From contig BCKT01000007.1 of NCBI GenBank assembly GCA_003116875.1, positions 546,365-610,364 of the forward strand: a DNA stretch of 64,000 nt. Direction: 5' to 3'. Positions 47,612-58,687 of the stretch are shown here, piece after piece. A program made the translations under genes and the position numbers. Below the pieces are notes generated by a model. That model made no database searches and was not told the origin of the DNA. It was given only the letters and a program-made list of their open reading frames with translations. Origin of the DNA: Takashimella koratensis (taxonomy: Eukaryota > Basidiomycota > Tremellomycetes > Trichosporonales > Tetragoniomycetaceae). Every line of letters starts with the position of its first letter. Position 1 is the stretch's first letter.

Positions 47612-49406
47612 ATGGTAAGAGCGCACGCCTGTCCTGTCCCCTCGGTCTCGGCACCCTCGAATCGCTCCCTTCTTTGTCCGAATCCCTCACTATTTCCGTT
47701 TGCTTTCTTGATACCTTTGCTGACCCGATCCATTGTCTCTGTTACACCCATCCTTCAACCTTGGTGTCCCCCATCTAGGGCCAAGCTCCCTCCAGTGGCG
47801 CTCCTCCGGGGGCTAACCGAGACGGCAAGGACAAGGACAAGGTGCGGCAGACCGTCTCATCTCTATCTCTCCGACCAAATGCTTACTTATTGTCATATTA
47901 CCTTGTATACAGAAGCCCAAATGGGAACCCCCTATCCCCACCCGCGTCGGCAAGAAGAAGAGAAAGGGGCCCGACGCCGCTGTTCGCCTTCCACCAGTCT
48001 ACCCGACAACTCGCTGCAAGTTGAAAATGTTGAAGATGGAGCGGATCAAAGACTATCTTCTCATGGAAGAGGAGTTTGTAGCGAATCAGGCGGCTCAGAC
48101 TGGTGAAGATCGGACGGCAGCCGACCGGACGCGTGTCGATGAACTTCGCGGCTCCCCGATGGCGGTTGGGACGTTGGAAGAGATCATCGATGACGACCAC
48201 GCTATTGTCTCCCTTGGCAACGGTCCCGAGTACTACGTCGGCATCATGTCTTTTGTCGACAAGGATCTCCTCGAACCCGGTTGCTCCGTCCTGTTACATC
48301 ACAAACATCACTCTGTCGTGGGGGTTTTGGCCGACGACGCTGACCCAATGGTATCTGTCATGAAGTTGGACAAGGCGCCGACGGAAAGCTATGCGGACAT
48401 TGGTGGCCTCGAGACTCAAATCCAAGAGATCAAAGAGTCGGTCGAACTTCCCCTCACGCACCCCGAGTTGTACGAAGAAATGGGCATTCGTCCTCCCAAG
48501 GGTGTCATCCTCTATGGTGTTCCGGGAACAGGCAAGACGCTGCTTGCGAAAGCCGTTGCCAACCAAACATCGGCCACTTTCCTTCGTATCGTCGGGTCCG
48601 AGCTCATCCAAAAGTACCTCGGTGATGGTCCCAAATTGGTTCGAGAACTCTTCCGAGTCGCCGAGGAGCACGCCCCCAGTATCGTCTTTATTGACGAGAT
48701 TGACGCCGTCGGCACGAAGCGTTACGATTCGACATCCGGCGGTGAGCGAGAAATTCAGCGAACCATGTTGGAGCTTCTCAACCAGCTGGACGGCTTCGAT
48801 GTTCGGGGTGACGTGAAAGTCATCATGGCGACCAACAGAGTGAGTCTTTTTTGAATCAACTTTGAACGCTAGCTGATGCTTGTATAGATCGAGTCTCTCG
48901 ACCCGGCGCTCATTCGACCCGGTCGTATTGACCGAAAAATTGGTAAGTAACCCAGTTTCTTACAGTCCTGACGATTAGAATTCCCGCTGCCGGATACGAA
49001 GACGAAGCGACACATCTTCAAGCTGCACACCTCGCGCATGTCCCTTGCCGACGATGTTGATTTGGAGGAGTTGGTCATGACGAAAGACGATCTTTCAGGC
49101 GCGGACATTAAGGCGGTTTGCAGTAGGTTTTAATGGTTGCCGCGTGGATTGGAAACTGACTGTCACAGCTGAGGCTGGTCTTCTTGCGCTTCGAGAACGA
49201 AGAATGCGTGTGACGAAAGCTGTAAGCCGTGTCTTCCTGTTGACCTGATAGATCATGTCTGACTGTATGGCTCAGGATTTCGCATCGGCTCGCGAGAAGG
49301 TTCTCTACAGGAAGGACGAGAATACGGTGAGTTTGATAATATACTGCATGAAAGATGATGATGTGCATGTGCTAACGACTCGTAGCCTGCTGGCCTGTAT
49401 TTGTAA
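47612..49406 (+). CDS. RPT2: 26S proteasome regulatory ATPase Rpt2
   Basis: Eight exons: 47612-47614, 47779-47841, 47913-48839, 48888-48942, 48979-49122, 49169-49221, 49276-49326, 49386-49406 (438 aa, normal). The first coding exon is the ATG alone; splicing then gives MGQAPSSG, the N-myristoylation site known for Rpt2. Further marks: the OB domain, [20 protein letters not shown], Walker A GVPGTGKT, Walker [10 protein letters not shown], the SRH ([33 protein letters not shown]) and a C-terminal TPAGLYL, the HbYX-type tail that opens the 20S gate. It is one of six ATPases of the proteasome base. Confidence 0.97.
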
Positions 49407-49630
49407 ACCGCGCAGAGAGCATGTGTCTATGCATTCATTCGATTTGTATATGACCCACAGTAGACCGAGACGAGTTCTGTGGATGAATCTACTGTAAATT
49501 GCCACGTCATTGCATATTGTGTGCAGCGGCGATGACGGTCCACGGGGTCAGTCAGTCGTGTGCGTCTTGTCGTCGTTTCATCCATCCATCTTCAACACCG
49601 TTGCATCCATCACATCCTCATCCTCGCATC

Positions 49631-50403
49631 ATGTACGGATCAAGCTCACGGGCTCAGGCATCGACTGCCGTCAAGAGGTGCGCAGCTGAGGGGTCCTCAG
49701 ACGACCATGGCACTTCCTGACACTGCCTTTAGATTGATGAAAGAGTACCGCGATCTTACTGCCGACCCACTCCAAGATACGATCACTGCGGGGCCCGTCT
49801 CAGAAGACAACATGCTCGAGTGGGAGGCACTCATTCAGGGGCCAGAAGGAACGCCATATGTACGTTCGTCAGCGCCCACGCTGTCTGTCTTAGCTTACCA
49901 GATAATAGGAAGGCGGCGTCTTCATGGCCAAGTTGGTTTTTGTGAGTGGGCCTTGCAACAGACAGAGGCAGAAACCATACTAACGCCTTGCAGCCTTCTG
50001 ACTATCCGTTGAACCCGTTCACGATGACCTTTGATCCACCTCTGTTGCATCCTAACAGTAAGCTCCGCACTCGTCGATAATAAGCTTATCCTTGTGCAGT
50101 CTACCCCAATGGCAAAGTCTGTATCTCCATTCTCCACGCTCCCGGCGACGACCCGCTGCGTTACGAGTCTGCGTCCGAACGTTGGTCACCAGTCCAAGGT
50201 GTTCGTAGCGTCCTGCTCAGTGTCTTGAGCATGCTCGCTGAGCCCAACATTGAGAGCGGTGCAGACGTTGAGGTATGTCCACTCTGATTTTGTTGACGAC
50301 AACTGATCTCGTATTCTTTCAGTGCTGCAAACTCTACCGAGATAACAGACCCGAATTTGAGAGAAGAGTCCGCGAGCAAGTCAAGAGTCTTTTGGGCCTT
50401 TAG
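49631..50403 (+). CDS. UBC7: Ubiquitin-conjugating enzyme E2 (Ubc7/UBE2G2)
   Basis: Six exons: 49631-49677, 49733-49859, 49909-49941, 49994-50057, 50100-50272, 50323-50403 (174 aa). The model starts [20 protein letters not shown], which restores the usual [11 protein letters not shown] helix. Core motifs: [50 protein letters not shown] with the catalytic Cys near residue 98. The acidic insertion after it ([18 protein letters not shown]) defines the Ubc7/Ubc3 type. Ubc7 works with Cue1 and ER ligases in ER-associated degradation. A second ATG inside intron 1 (49709) is in frame with exon 2 when the intron is kept. Confidence 0.93.
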
Positions 50404-50455
50404 CATCACGAAATTTGTAACAAATTTGAACCTATGTAACCTTATTCTTCGTCTC

Positions 50456-53400
50456 TCAGTCTGTCTCCTGGTGGTATCCTGCCCTCCGCATCTCTCCTAG
50501 CCTCCTTCGTGCCGCACCCAATTCTTTCTCAAGCTTGAGAATCTCGACTTGCTGCTCCATCTCCGCGACCTTGAACTCATGAGACGGCATTGACTTGTAG
50601 TCGACCTGATCTTCGTCGGCCTTTTGGTTGGAGATCAATTTGACCTGCTTGACGAGAGCTTTGCATGCGTCGGTGACCGCCTTGGCGGCGACCTCGAGTC
50701 GTTGCTGAGCCTTCGACATGAGGGACGCCTTGACTCGAGAGGCCGCAACAAGCTGCGCAGTCGCGGCCGAGACCTCGTTGGACGCGACGATGAGTTGCTC
50801 GAACGAGTGGGTTCCAGAGATGACACCGTCGGCACTCTCGATGAGCATACCAGTCGCATATGCCACAGCCTTGGCCGCAGAAATGAGACCTTCCGTCCAG
50901 CGGTTGTTGCGCTTGTAGAACTGTTGGGTGGTACTCGAGCCTTTGCCTTCGCGGACGATTTCTTCTTGACTCTCGGTAGCCGCTTGAATTAATCGCCCGA
51001 TCGCATTGGTGATAGCCAAAGTTGCCTCCAAGATGGCGTCGTGGACTTGAACGTCCAAAGCATTGTACTTGGGACCCTTTGGACGGGACATCAACGCCTG
51101 GATTCGTTGAGTCGCCTCCTCGATCGCGCGAGCCGCATTTTGCATTTCGTTGGTGACGAGATCGCCGATGTCGCCAGACGCTGAAGTGAGCTTTGACTTG
51201 CTCTTGGGCACAAGCTGTTCCAGTGTTTCAGACAGCTTGGCAAGAGCATTGCGAGTTTCAGCATTGTTGCGAAGGGCGACTTCCTCGCTCTTGCCACCTG
51301 CAAGCAGGCGATACGACTGCAAGTTGAGGAAGAAGCGCTGACCGACGTCTCCCGCGAGCTTGGCAACTCGAATGAGCTTGTCCGACGATTCGTCTCCCTC
51401 GACAAAACGCGTGATTCCCTTGGAACTCAAGAGTGTCTCCGAGAGAGATTGCGCAAATTCGTTGGCCGCTTTGATGACATCGACGTGTCCGCCCCCACTC
51501 TTCTTCCCGAGGTAGAGGTTGAAAGTGGTGGCAAACTCTGTCGCGTTCGTCATCGCTTTCTCAATCATGGACAGGGTATATTCCGGCGTGGCAGTCGTGT
51601 TTCCGGTCTGCATCGGTGCCTCTAGCTCGTAGATCGCGTCGTCAACTTTCTGCACACAAGCTTGCAAGATCGAATCGATGATGGCGTTCAACTCCTTGCG
51701 GTGGTCCAGGATTAGAGTGTCGACTTGAGCGTCGAAGGCGGAGGTCGTGTCGGTGGACGTCTGTGACGTTTTAGCAATGTTGTATTGATTTGTTTACTAA
51801 AACTTACCAGACGCAGGTCGCTGAGCTCTTTGAGAGTAGTGTCCATACCCTCCTGGAGAATAAGCAACTCCTGCTCTTTCTCCTCGACATGACGAGCAAT
51901 CTCAGAGTCCTTGAGATCCAAGCGGTGAAGCAAGTCGTTGATTTGGTCTTGCTTTGCCTACGAGATGTGAGCTTCCCCACAAGTCAGTCCGACTCACCTT
52001 GACAGTCGACTCGAGGTCGGTGAGCTGGCGATTGTACTTGGACATGACGTCTGAAACCTCGTAGCTTTTGTTCCTCGAGGCATCTTCCGCTCGTTCATTT
52101 GCAAACGCCAAGTCGCGCTTGATACGTTCCAGGTCCTCTTTGTGGCTCTAGGAAGGAATTAGCAGTATTCCTCAAAATTCAACTTACAGACTTGAGACGG
52201 TCAATGTCATAACGAGCACGATCGCGTTCACGAATCATATCAGCCAGCTCAAGGTTCTTGGCTTTGACATCCCTCTCCATGCGCTCCATCTTGTCAATTG
52301 CCTCTTGGGCCGAGCCAGCTTTGAGCTGGAAGCCCTTGGACTTGTTGAGAAGGTCGAGGTGCTCAGATCGAAGTTGCGAGTAGAGTTTGGCGAGAGCTTC
52401 GTATTTGTTCTTCCAGATCTCGATCTGCTTTTGAAGCTGCATGATGAGCTCGTCCTTGGCCGACATTTGAGCACCAACGTTGGCGCCAATAAGGCCAAGC
52501 TCGCTCTCCAACGACTTGACGCGGCGATCGTACTGCTCGAGCAGCATCTGATCCCGCTCGTATTGGCCACGCATAGCAAGCATCTCTCGCTCGAGTTGAG
52601 CCGCTTGTCCTTGCTGCTGCTGGTTCCATTGCTGGTTCATTTGGTCTCGAAGCAATTGCTCCTGGGCCAAACGCTCGCGCTCCTGTTGCTGGCGTTGCAG
52701 TTCGGCAAATTCGGCATCCTGTCTTCGCTTTTCCTCCTCTTGCTTCCTCTGTTCCGACTCTCGTTGGGCGACAAGAGCTTGCTGCTTCCGTTCGTACTCC
52801 TCGAGCATACGGCGCTGCTCTTCGATTTCACCTTGCGTAGCAGCTGGCGAGTCGACTCGGGGAGCTTCTTTGCGGGCTTCGGTCGCCGGGCGATCTGGCA
52901 GCTCTGGCGCAGTACCGTTATCCAAGAGATTGGGTGGTTCCTAAGATGGTCAGCTAGCTTTCCAGCAACGACCCTTACCTGACCAAGCTTGGGAACATTG
53001 ATCAGCCCCGTGAGGTACTTGAGATTGGAGCACTCGTAGTAGAAGCGACGCAGGTTATAGTGCTGAGCGTTGTATCGCTCGCGCAAAGGCAACATGGCAT
53101 CCATTGCGTCAGTGCCTGTGTGTGTCAGCTACTATCATCGGGTAGGCACTTACGTCGGTGCATGGCCCTCAACATGCTCGTGATGAATTTGTAGATTCCG
53201 AAACTTTCCTTGACCAAGGGGACGAGGGCAGCGATGCGGCATTCGTTGTTATTCGACCCTCGGAAGTTGTTGAATATGAGCTTCTGGAACGTCTCAATCT
53301 GATCTTGGAGAGTCATCAGGTCGGTAATGGTCTCATAGCTGAATGGCATGTCAGTGATGGGTCTTCGTCTCTCAACTCACCCTTCATTTGGGTCGTCGAT

Positions 53401-54124
53401 GTTCTTGAGACTAATGTACTCCTCGTACTCGAAGAGGCCATTGAACTCGGGGTGATGCCTGTGAAACCTGAGCTTGGCTAGCAAGAACGAAGTGTAGGCC
53501 TTGATGAGAGAGCCGTAGCCCTTGCCACCGTCTGGGACAGTACGACCGCAGGTCTCGAGCCAGCCGGTCTGAGCATGCGCTTCTTTGATAGTCTGGTTTT
53601 CAGCACCGAATCATTACAGCTGACTTACCACTGGGTGTCCTTCCTGCAAAAGCTTGTGAACCACAATCAACGCCTTGAAGGTTTGAACTTCGTCGGCCAA
53701 GATTGGCTGAGTCCTGAGACCGTTCCAAACGGAGAGTGACGAGTGGTAATCCCAAGTGTAGACGATGCACTCTACAGATTAAATTTGATTAACCCTGGCA
53801 GATAGCTGTCATTATCATGACTTACTTCGGACGTGCTTTTGCTCTGCAATGGTCAGGACAAAGAACATGGCAACTAGATTCAGACAGATAAGAACTCACT
53901 CGGAGCTGTTTCCTCGGCACTGGTAGCCTTCTTGATGTTGACGCTCAACTCGGCTTCCGTCTTGTCCTTGTCCACAGGTCTAGTGGGCTGGTGGCTTGAG
54001 CCGCTAGCGGCTGCTCTGACGGATGGGCCGTCATCGTAGTAGTCGTGGCCGCCGCCGTGACGACCGCCAAACCTAAGCGGGTGAGTATATGCGAGATGCG
54101 ATGGGTGGTAGAGGAGGCTTACAT
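50456..54124 (-). CDS. SLA2: Sla2/End4/HIP1R endocytic adaptor
   Basis: Eleven exons: 54123-54124, 53900-54072, 53826-53843, 53629-53771, 53381-53592, 53154-53338, 52979-53115, 52188-52940, 51998-52147, 51808-51957, 50456-51760 (1075 aa). The start codon is split: AT in exon 1, G in exon 2, giving MFGGRHGGGHDYYDD. An ANTH domain that binds PIP2 follows (KHVRKCIVYTWD, KALIVVHKLLQEGHP, YGSLIKAYTSFLLAKL). A long Gln/Glu-rich coiled coil then leads to the I/LWEQ (THATCH) actin-binding domain, in which NRWTEGLISAAKAVA lies, with a C-terminal coiled tail. Sla2 couples clathrin-coated pits to actin. An 18-nt micro-exon encodes KQKHVRK. Confidence 0.95.
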
Positions 54125-54533
54125 TGTGACGGAGGGTTGCGATTGATTCGGGGCGGGTGAGAGAGGGAGGGGTAGTGTGGTGGTAGAGGATGGATGGGGT
54201 GGATGGATGGATGGATGGGAGGATGGGAGATGGGAGATGGGAGGATGGGACCGAGGGGCGAGGGGCGATGAGGCGGGCTGCAGGGAGTGACGTCGGCGAA
54301 CAGCGTCTGATGGCTCGGCCGCGGAGGTGGATTAGGAATTAGGAATGAATGTATAAGGAATGTATATGGCCGGGCTACAAACTGATTACAACTCTCCTGT
54401 CTTTCCTAATAAGCAAGGTAGCCGGGGATATCACGTGACTCCCCGGTCCCCATGCGCGCGTCCACCCTCGTCGTCCTCAACATCCTCGTGCATCTCATCC
54501 TCATCCATCACCTCACCTCCACCGCCATCCACC
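54125..54533. promoter_or_regulatory. Bidirectional promoter (SLA2 / YIP4) with GGATG repeats
   Basis: 409 bp between divergent starts. A (TGGA)n/(GGGAGAT)n tract occupies about 54188-54250 and a TCACGTGA palindrome lies at 54432-54439. No TATA box. Confidence 0.5.
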
Positions 54534-55620
54534 ATGTCCTACGATCGCGTCGGAGCCCAGCCGCCTCAGATCATGTTCGTATCATCACCAGTTCCAGCTA
54601 GTCGTATATCAGCTGTCTAAACAGACCCACGCTGACCTACTTGTCCAGCCAACCCGATGAAGAGGATCTCGACTCCCTCTCCTTCTCCCATCCTTCCGCA
54701 GCTGCCGACCATCCCTCCCAACCTCAACCCCCACGAGCTCAAGCTCCACAGCCACAGGGCTCTGGATCTCATTCAGGTCTTTCCGGACGCATTGGCTCCA
54801 CTCCACAACCTGCTACAACTACTGGATGGGGCGGGATTCGCGTGGAGACCAGATATACCGGAGAGTCCACCCTCGACGAACCAGTGTCCGCGACGATTGT
54901 AAGTCTCTCCTGATTATTTCAACGCTCATTACCCAGATGCGCGACTTGAGATCTATCTACGCCAAACTCCTGCAAGTGCTCTATCCGCCTAAAGGGGGGA
55001 ATACCAATGCGCTTCGGTAAGATACCCTCACCACTAGCTTTCGCTGACTCACAGTGACTGGGATCTTTGGGGACCGCTGGTCATCTGCCTCTCCCTTGCG
55101 ATCATCCTTTCTGTCGACGTAAGTTGTCTTTGGGAGCTCCGCTGATCATCCCAGTCGCCCCCCAAACAGTCCATGCAAGTCTTCTCGCTCGTCATCTCGC
55201 TCGTCACCATTGGATCCGTTGTCGTGACGATCAATTCAAAACTTCTTGGAGGCAAAGTGTAGGTCATTACCGTTTCGGATGAGCTAATGCGATAGCTCCT
55301 TCTTCCAGAGTTTGGTAAGCCGTATGTCAGATATAAAAACTAACAACAGTGTGTCTTGGGATACGCGATTGCTCCGCTTCTCCTGGCGTCGATCATCGCG
55401 TTGCTGCTGCATAACCTTTTCGTTCGTGTACCGATCTCGCTCGCGTGCTGGGCATGGAGTGTATGGGGTAAGATTTCACTCGCGGGACGTGTCACTAATA
55501 TCTTCAGCTTCAATGAACTTCTTCGCTGGAACTCGATTGCCCGAATCTCGGACCCTACTGGCAGTTTATCCGCTGGGGATCTTTTTCTTCGTGCTGGCGT
55601 GGATGATCATGATTCAATAA
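54534..55620 (+). CDS. YIP4: Yip1-family Golgi membrane protein (YIPF6/Yip4 type)
   Basis: Eight exons: 54534-54574, 54649-54898, 54937-55016, 55055-55118, 55155-55258, 55296-55314, 55350-55467, 55508-55620 (262 aa). A disordered N-terminus (MSYDRVGAQPPQIIQPDEED) precedes the family start of the membrane domain: TRYTGESTLDEPVSATIMRD, LRSIYAKLLQVLYP, RDWDLWGPLVICLSLAIILS. There are five hydrophobic helices up to GIFFFVLAWMIMIQ. Yip proteins bind Rab GTPases at the Golgi. Exon 6 is 19 nt. The first intron has a weak donor (gttcgt), so the first 14 residues are less sure than the rest. Confidence 0.88.
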
Positions 55621-55861
55621 CATACAGATCCTACAATTCATCTACGTCTTTACAGCAGCCCTTGACACGACCTTGGTCGTTTTAGGTCGGACAGAAGCTT
55701 GGCTTATGCAATCACTGCAGTGATAATCGTAAATATGGTTTCGCATGTTGAGCAGCTGATAGCTCGCGCGGTTCTAATACTGTCAGTTAATGCGAGCACA
55801 ATGAGCCCACCTTCTTGACGCATCCAGGACAAGCGAAAAGGAGACACTGTGATTTGTTTAA

Positions 55862-56036
55862 TCATGGGTGAACCGCATCTGAACCTACGTGCGCATGGCA
55901 ATCAGATGCACTTGAGAGGGGCGGGGTGGGCGCCTGCGGTTGGGGCTGCGAAGCAGAGACGAGTGGGCCGTGGCAAAGCTTGACAAGCAGTCAGCCAACT
56001 AAAAAAAATTGAATTTACCTTGCAGTTGGGATCCAT
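55862..56036 (-). CDS. Possible tiny gene (44 aa), weakly supported
   Basis: In the 714-bp gap between YIP4 and RCM1, the minus strand has a TATATAT box (56123-56129) about 90 bp before an ATG. A two-exon frame follows: 56019-56036 and 55862-55978, with a good donor (gtaaat), branch site (ctgac) and acceptor (tcaag). It encodes a Pro/Gln/Ala-rich peptide starting MDPNCKLCHGPLVS. The peptide resembles nothing I know. TATA boxes are rare in the other promoters here, which is the main reason to list it. It could be non-coding. Confidence 0.3.
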
Positions 56037-56122
56037 TGTGAATGATTTGGGCTGGGATCGAGTGTGAAAGCAAGTCAGAGTCGAGGTGACGGCGTTGGAA
56101 AATGGTCATCGCTGTCACACCT

Positions 56123-56129
56123 TATATAT
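56123..56129 (-). promoter_or_regulatory. TATA box candidate
   Basis: TATATAT on both strands (palindromic core), placed about 88 bp upstream of the possible small gene at 56036. Confidence 0.4.
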
Positions 56130-56334
56130 GATGAGACGATACAGACTACAGATTTGAGGCCAGAGTGAGATCACCTTTCACGGTTGGCCCCACTGCTAGC
56201 CCTAAAAGGATTACACGGGCTAGGCAGTCTGAGACCCTATACCACAAGGGATCGTGTTTGGGCAGATCTCCGAGCTCGGCGTCATTGCGAAAGGATTATG
56301 GCTCCGTCTGAGACAAAGGATGCATGCTAGTACA

Positions 56335-58039
56335 CTAATCCTCTTTACGCTGTTGTTTCTGCAGCTTTTGTTGCTTTTTCTTTCGGCGATTACGCTCAAG
56401 CTGAGCCGCGGTTTTGATCTTTTGTGAAGCCTCCGCGTCATCCCCTTCGAGGGAACGCTTCACTCCCTTGACCCGCTCAAAGCATGAAACGAAGAAACCG
56501 TTGGTGTTGTCTTCAGGGAGGCAGCGAACGACAGACTCTGATAGCGCTGAAGCAATCAGCGACGGCAAATGCAAGAACAGTACCTTTCTCTCCGTTCATC
56601 TCCTCTGCTCGGCCCCGTCGCTCCCAAGTCGGCAAGACTGATGCTCGTGGAGCCAGTCGCCAATTAGATGTTGACTCAAGGGCCTTCATGACCACGTGCT
56701 CGTCTTCCTCGGGGTGAATAGAGCAAGTTGAATAGACTATGCGCTGAACGTTCGGGACTGGCGTTAGAACAAGCCCGTTGATCCAACTTACATTTCATCG
56801 CATGACGGATGATTTGCAGCTGGAACGTTGCCAGTTTGTCGAGACGATTGTCCTCGGAGGGTGCTTCTGGCTGTAAGCGAGCTATCAAGCCATATAGACC
56901 TTACCTTCTTCAACCAGATAGTCAAGTCGGTTGACAATACCGGAACCGGAGCAGCTAGGATCCAGAAGACTGTGGCCGAGATCAGCAATGGCGAAAGGAG
57001 CGAACTCACATTCTAGTGACGTTGGGGTATGATCCGGGATCGGATTCCAAAAAGTCGCCATTGTACGTCGTCACGTTATCGCATGCCGCACGCTGCAACA
57101 TTGTGCACAAGGTCTTGTACCGCTGAGGAGATTTCTCGAAGGCGTAGAGCTATTGGAGGTGAGTCAAGGTTGATGGACAAGACTTACCTTGCCTTGCCCA
57201 TTCATGGCAGCAGACATGAGGCTGGTCTTGTTCCCTGGTGCGGCGGTAGCGTCGATGCACTCTTCACCTGCCCACCCGTCCATGACGATCACCGCGGGGA
57301 AGCAACTAGCCTTGTCTTGCAATATGATCGCTCCCGATTTGTACCACGGATCGTTGACCCACCAATTTGTGGTGGACGGGAAGACTAGAAGCAACGGCAC
57401 ATGTTCGTCAAAAAAGTAGGACCCTGGCGGAGGAGGATAGATTGGAGAGGGAATCAAGGTGAACTTGAGAGTCTGAAGATGTGTCTGAAGCGCCGACAGC
57501 GACCAATCGCCTTGTCGGTGGGCATCGATGTTCGAATTCCAGCGAATGTATCGAGCTAGTACTGCACTTTGAGCAGTTTTGGCAAGGTCTTTTATACTAG
57601 CCTTTCCGCTTTTGAGCTGGATCCGCACGAGTTCCGCTCGCAGGCGAGTCTGATGGCGCAACAAAGATTGCTTCGGAGGCCATTGCTCAGATGCCTCGAT
57701 TCGACGTTTTGTGGAGAAAAGAAGATCATGAAGAAGAACGTAAACGAGGTTGGTGTTGGTCGGCTGGCCTCGAGGCGGTCGTTTTGGAAATGTCAATTTT
57801 TCGAGTTTGAGAATCGGTACGGCCTCCAGCAACTGCTCCAAGACAGGTTTGTCTGCTTTGTTAGCGAGGTTCTGGTATACAGAAAGATACCAACATTTGA
57901 GCGTTTCGATGACGAGAGCTAGTACCCGCTTGGATTCAGCATCTGTGGATGCACCTGAAGCGGATAGGGAGCTCTTGACCGATCCTCGATGAATGTCGAG
58001 GTGATCCAGAGCGAGTGCAGCAGATTTATAGAAGTTCAT
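56335..58039 (-). CDS. RCM1: 25S rRNA m5C methyltransferase Rcm1 (NSUN5 family)
   Basis: Six exons: 57188-58039, 57010-57149, 56905-56969, 56792-56866, 56584-56757, 56335-56546 (505 aa). The start MNFYKSAALALDHLDIHRGS is typical. The SAM site is DATAAPGNKT; motif IV DPSCSGSGI and motif VI IVYSTCSIHPEEDE carry the two cysteines of the NOL1/NOP2/sun mechanism. The C-terminus is a Lys/Arg/Gln tail typical of nucleolar proteins. Yeast Rcm1 methylates C2278 of 25S rRNA. At the fourth exon two CAG acceptors lie 4 nt apart (ttacagccag); only the second keeps the frame. Confidence 0.93.
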
Positions 58040-58687
58040 TGCTCTACAGCTCATCAATCAGTACAACTGGTCCATGACGATCTCTCAGAGGGTTGACCAC
58101 CTCGCTCTTCTCTTCCTCGCGACCTAAACACCACGATCTAGGACTGACAAGATAGGTCCAAGAAAAACAACAATGTTTGACCGCAAACGGACCTGCGACC
58201 TGCCATGGCTTGTCAGCTATTGCAAAAGCTCGACGGAGCGTCCAAAGAAACAAGTGTGGATTGTTCGAGTCAGATAAGATTGTTGATAGGAAGGTTGTCT
58301 CCAGTGATAAACGTCGGACAATGTAGATAATGTTGAAACATCATGCGAAGGGCGATGGAGGAAATAGAGAAAGCGAAGGGCAAAGCCAGGGCGGAGGACG
58401 GGTCACTCACTCTCTTCAACGCTGAGAGCCAGGCTATCTGCCCTGCCCACGCTGCCTGGAAGTGTCCTGTGTAGTTTATTGTCGCGAGGGAGAGGGAGTG
58501 GAGACGGGGTGGAGACGGGGTGGAGACGGGGTGGAAAACAGATCGAGCAACGCAGACCGAAATTTTAGAACCGGTAGTGACATTACTTAGACTCGTTCCC
58601 TTTTGCTCCGAGGCGTCCCCCGCCCGCCGGCTACTCGATCCTACTCGATTGCTCTCGTATTGTCCCATCACCCATCACCCATTCACC
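58040..58687. promoter_or_regulatory. Divergent region RCM1 / PalC, possibly with a small unassigned transcript
   Basis: 648 bp. The minus strand is mostly open in pieces (58270-58671 and 58044-58253) with several splice-like signals, so part may be a spliced leader of RCM1 or a tiny unknown gene; I cannot choose. A GGTGGAGACGG tandem repeat (three to four copies) lies at 58497-58535, and TACTCGATCCTACTCGAT just before PalC. Confidence 0.4.

Noticed and set aside
58044..58671. Minus-strand frames upstream of RCM1 considered as a separate gene
   Set aside because: I could not find a start and splice path giving a convincing protein; left as part of the divergent region.
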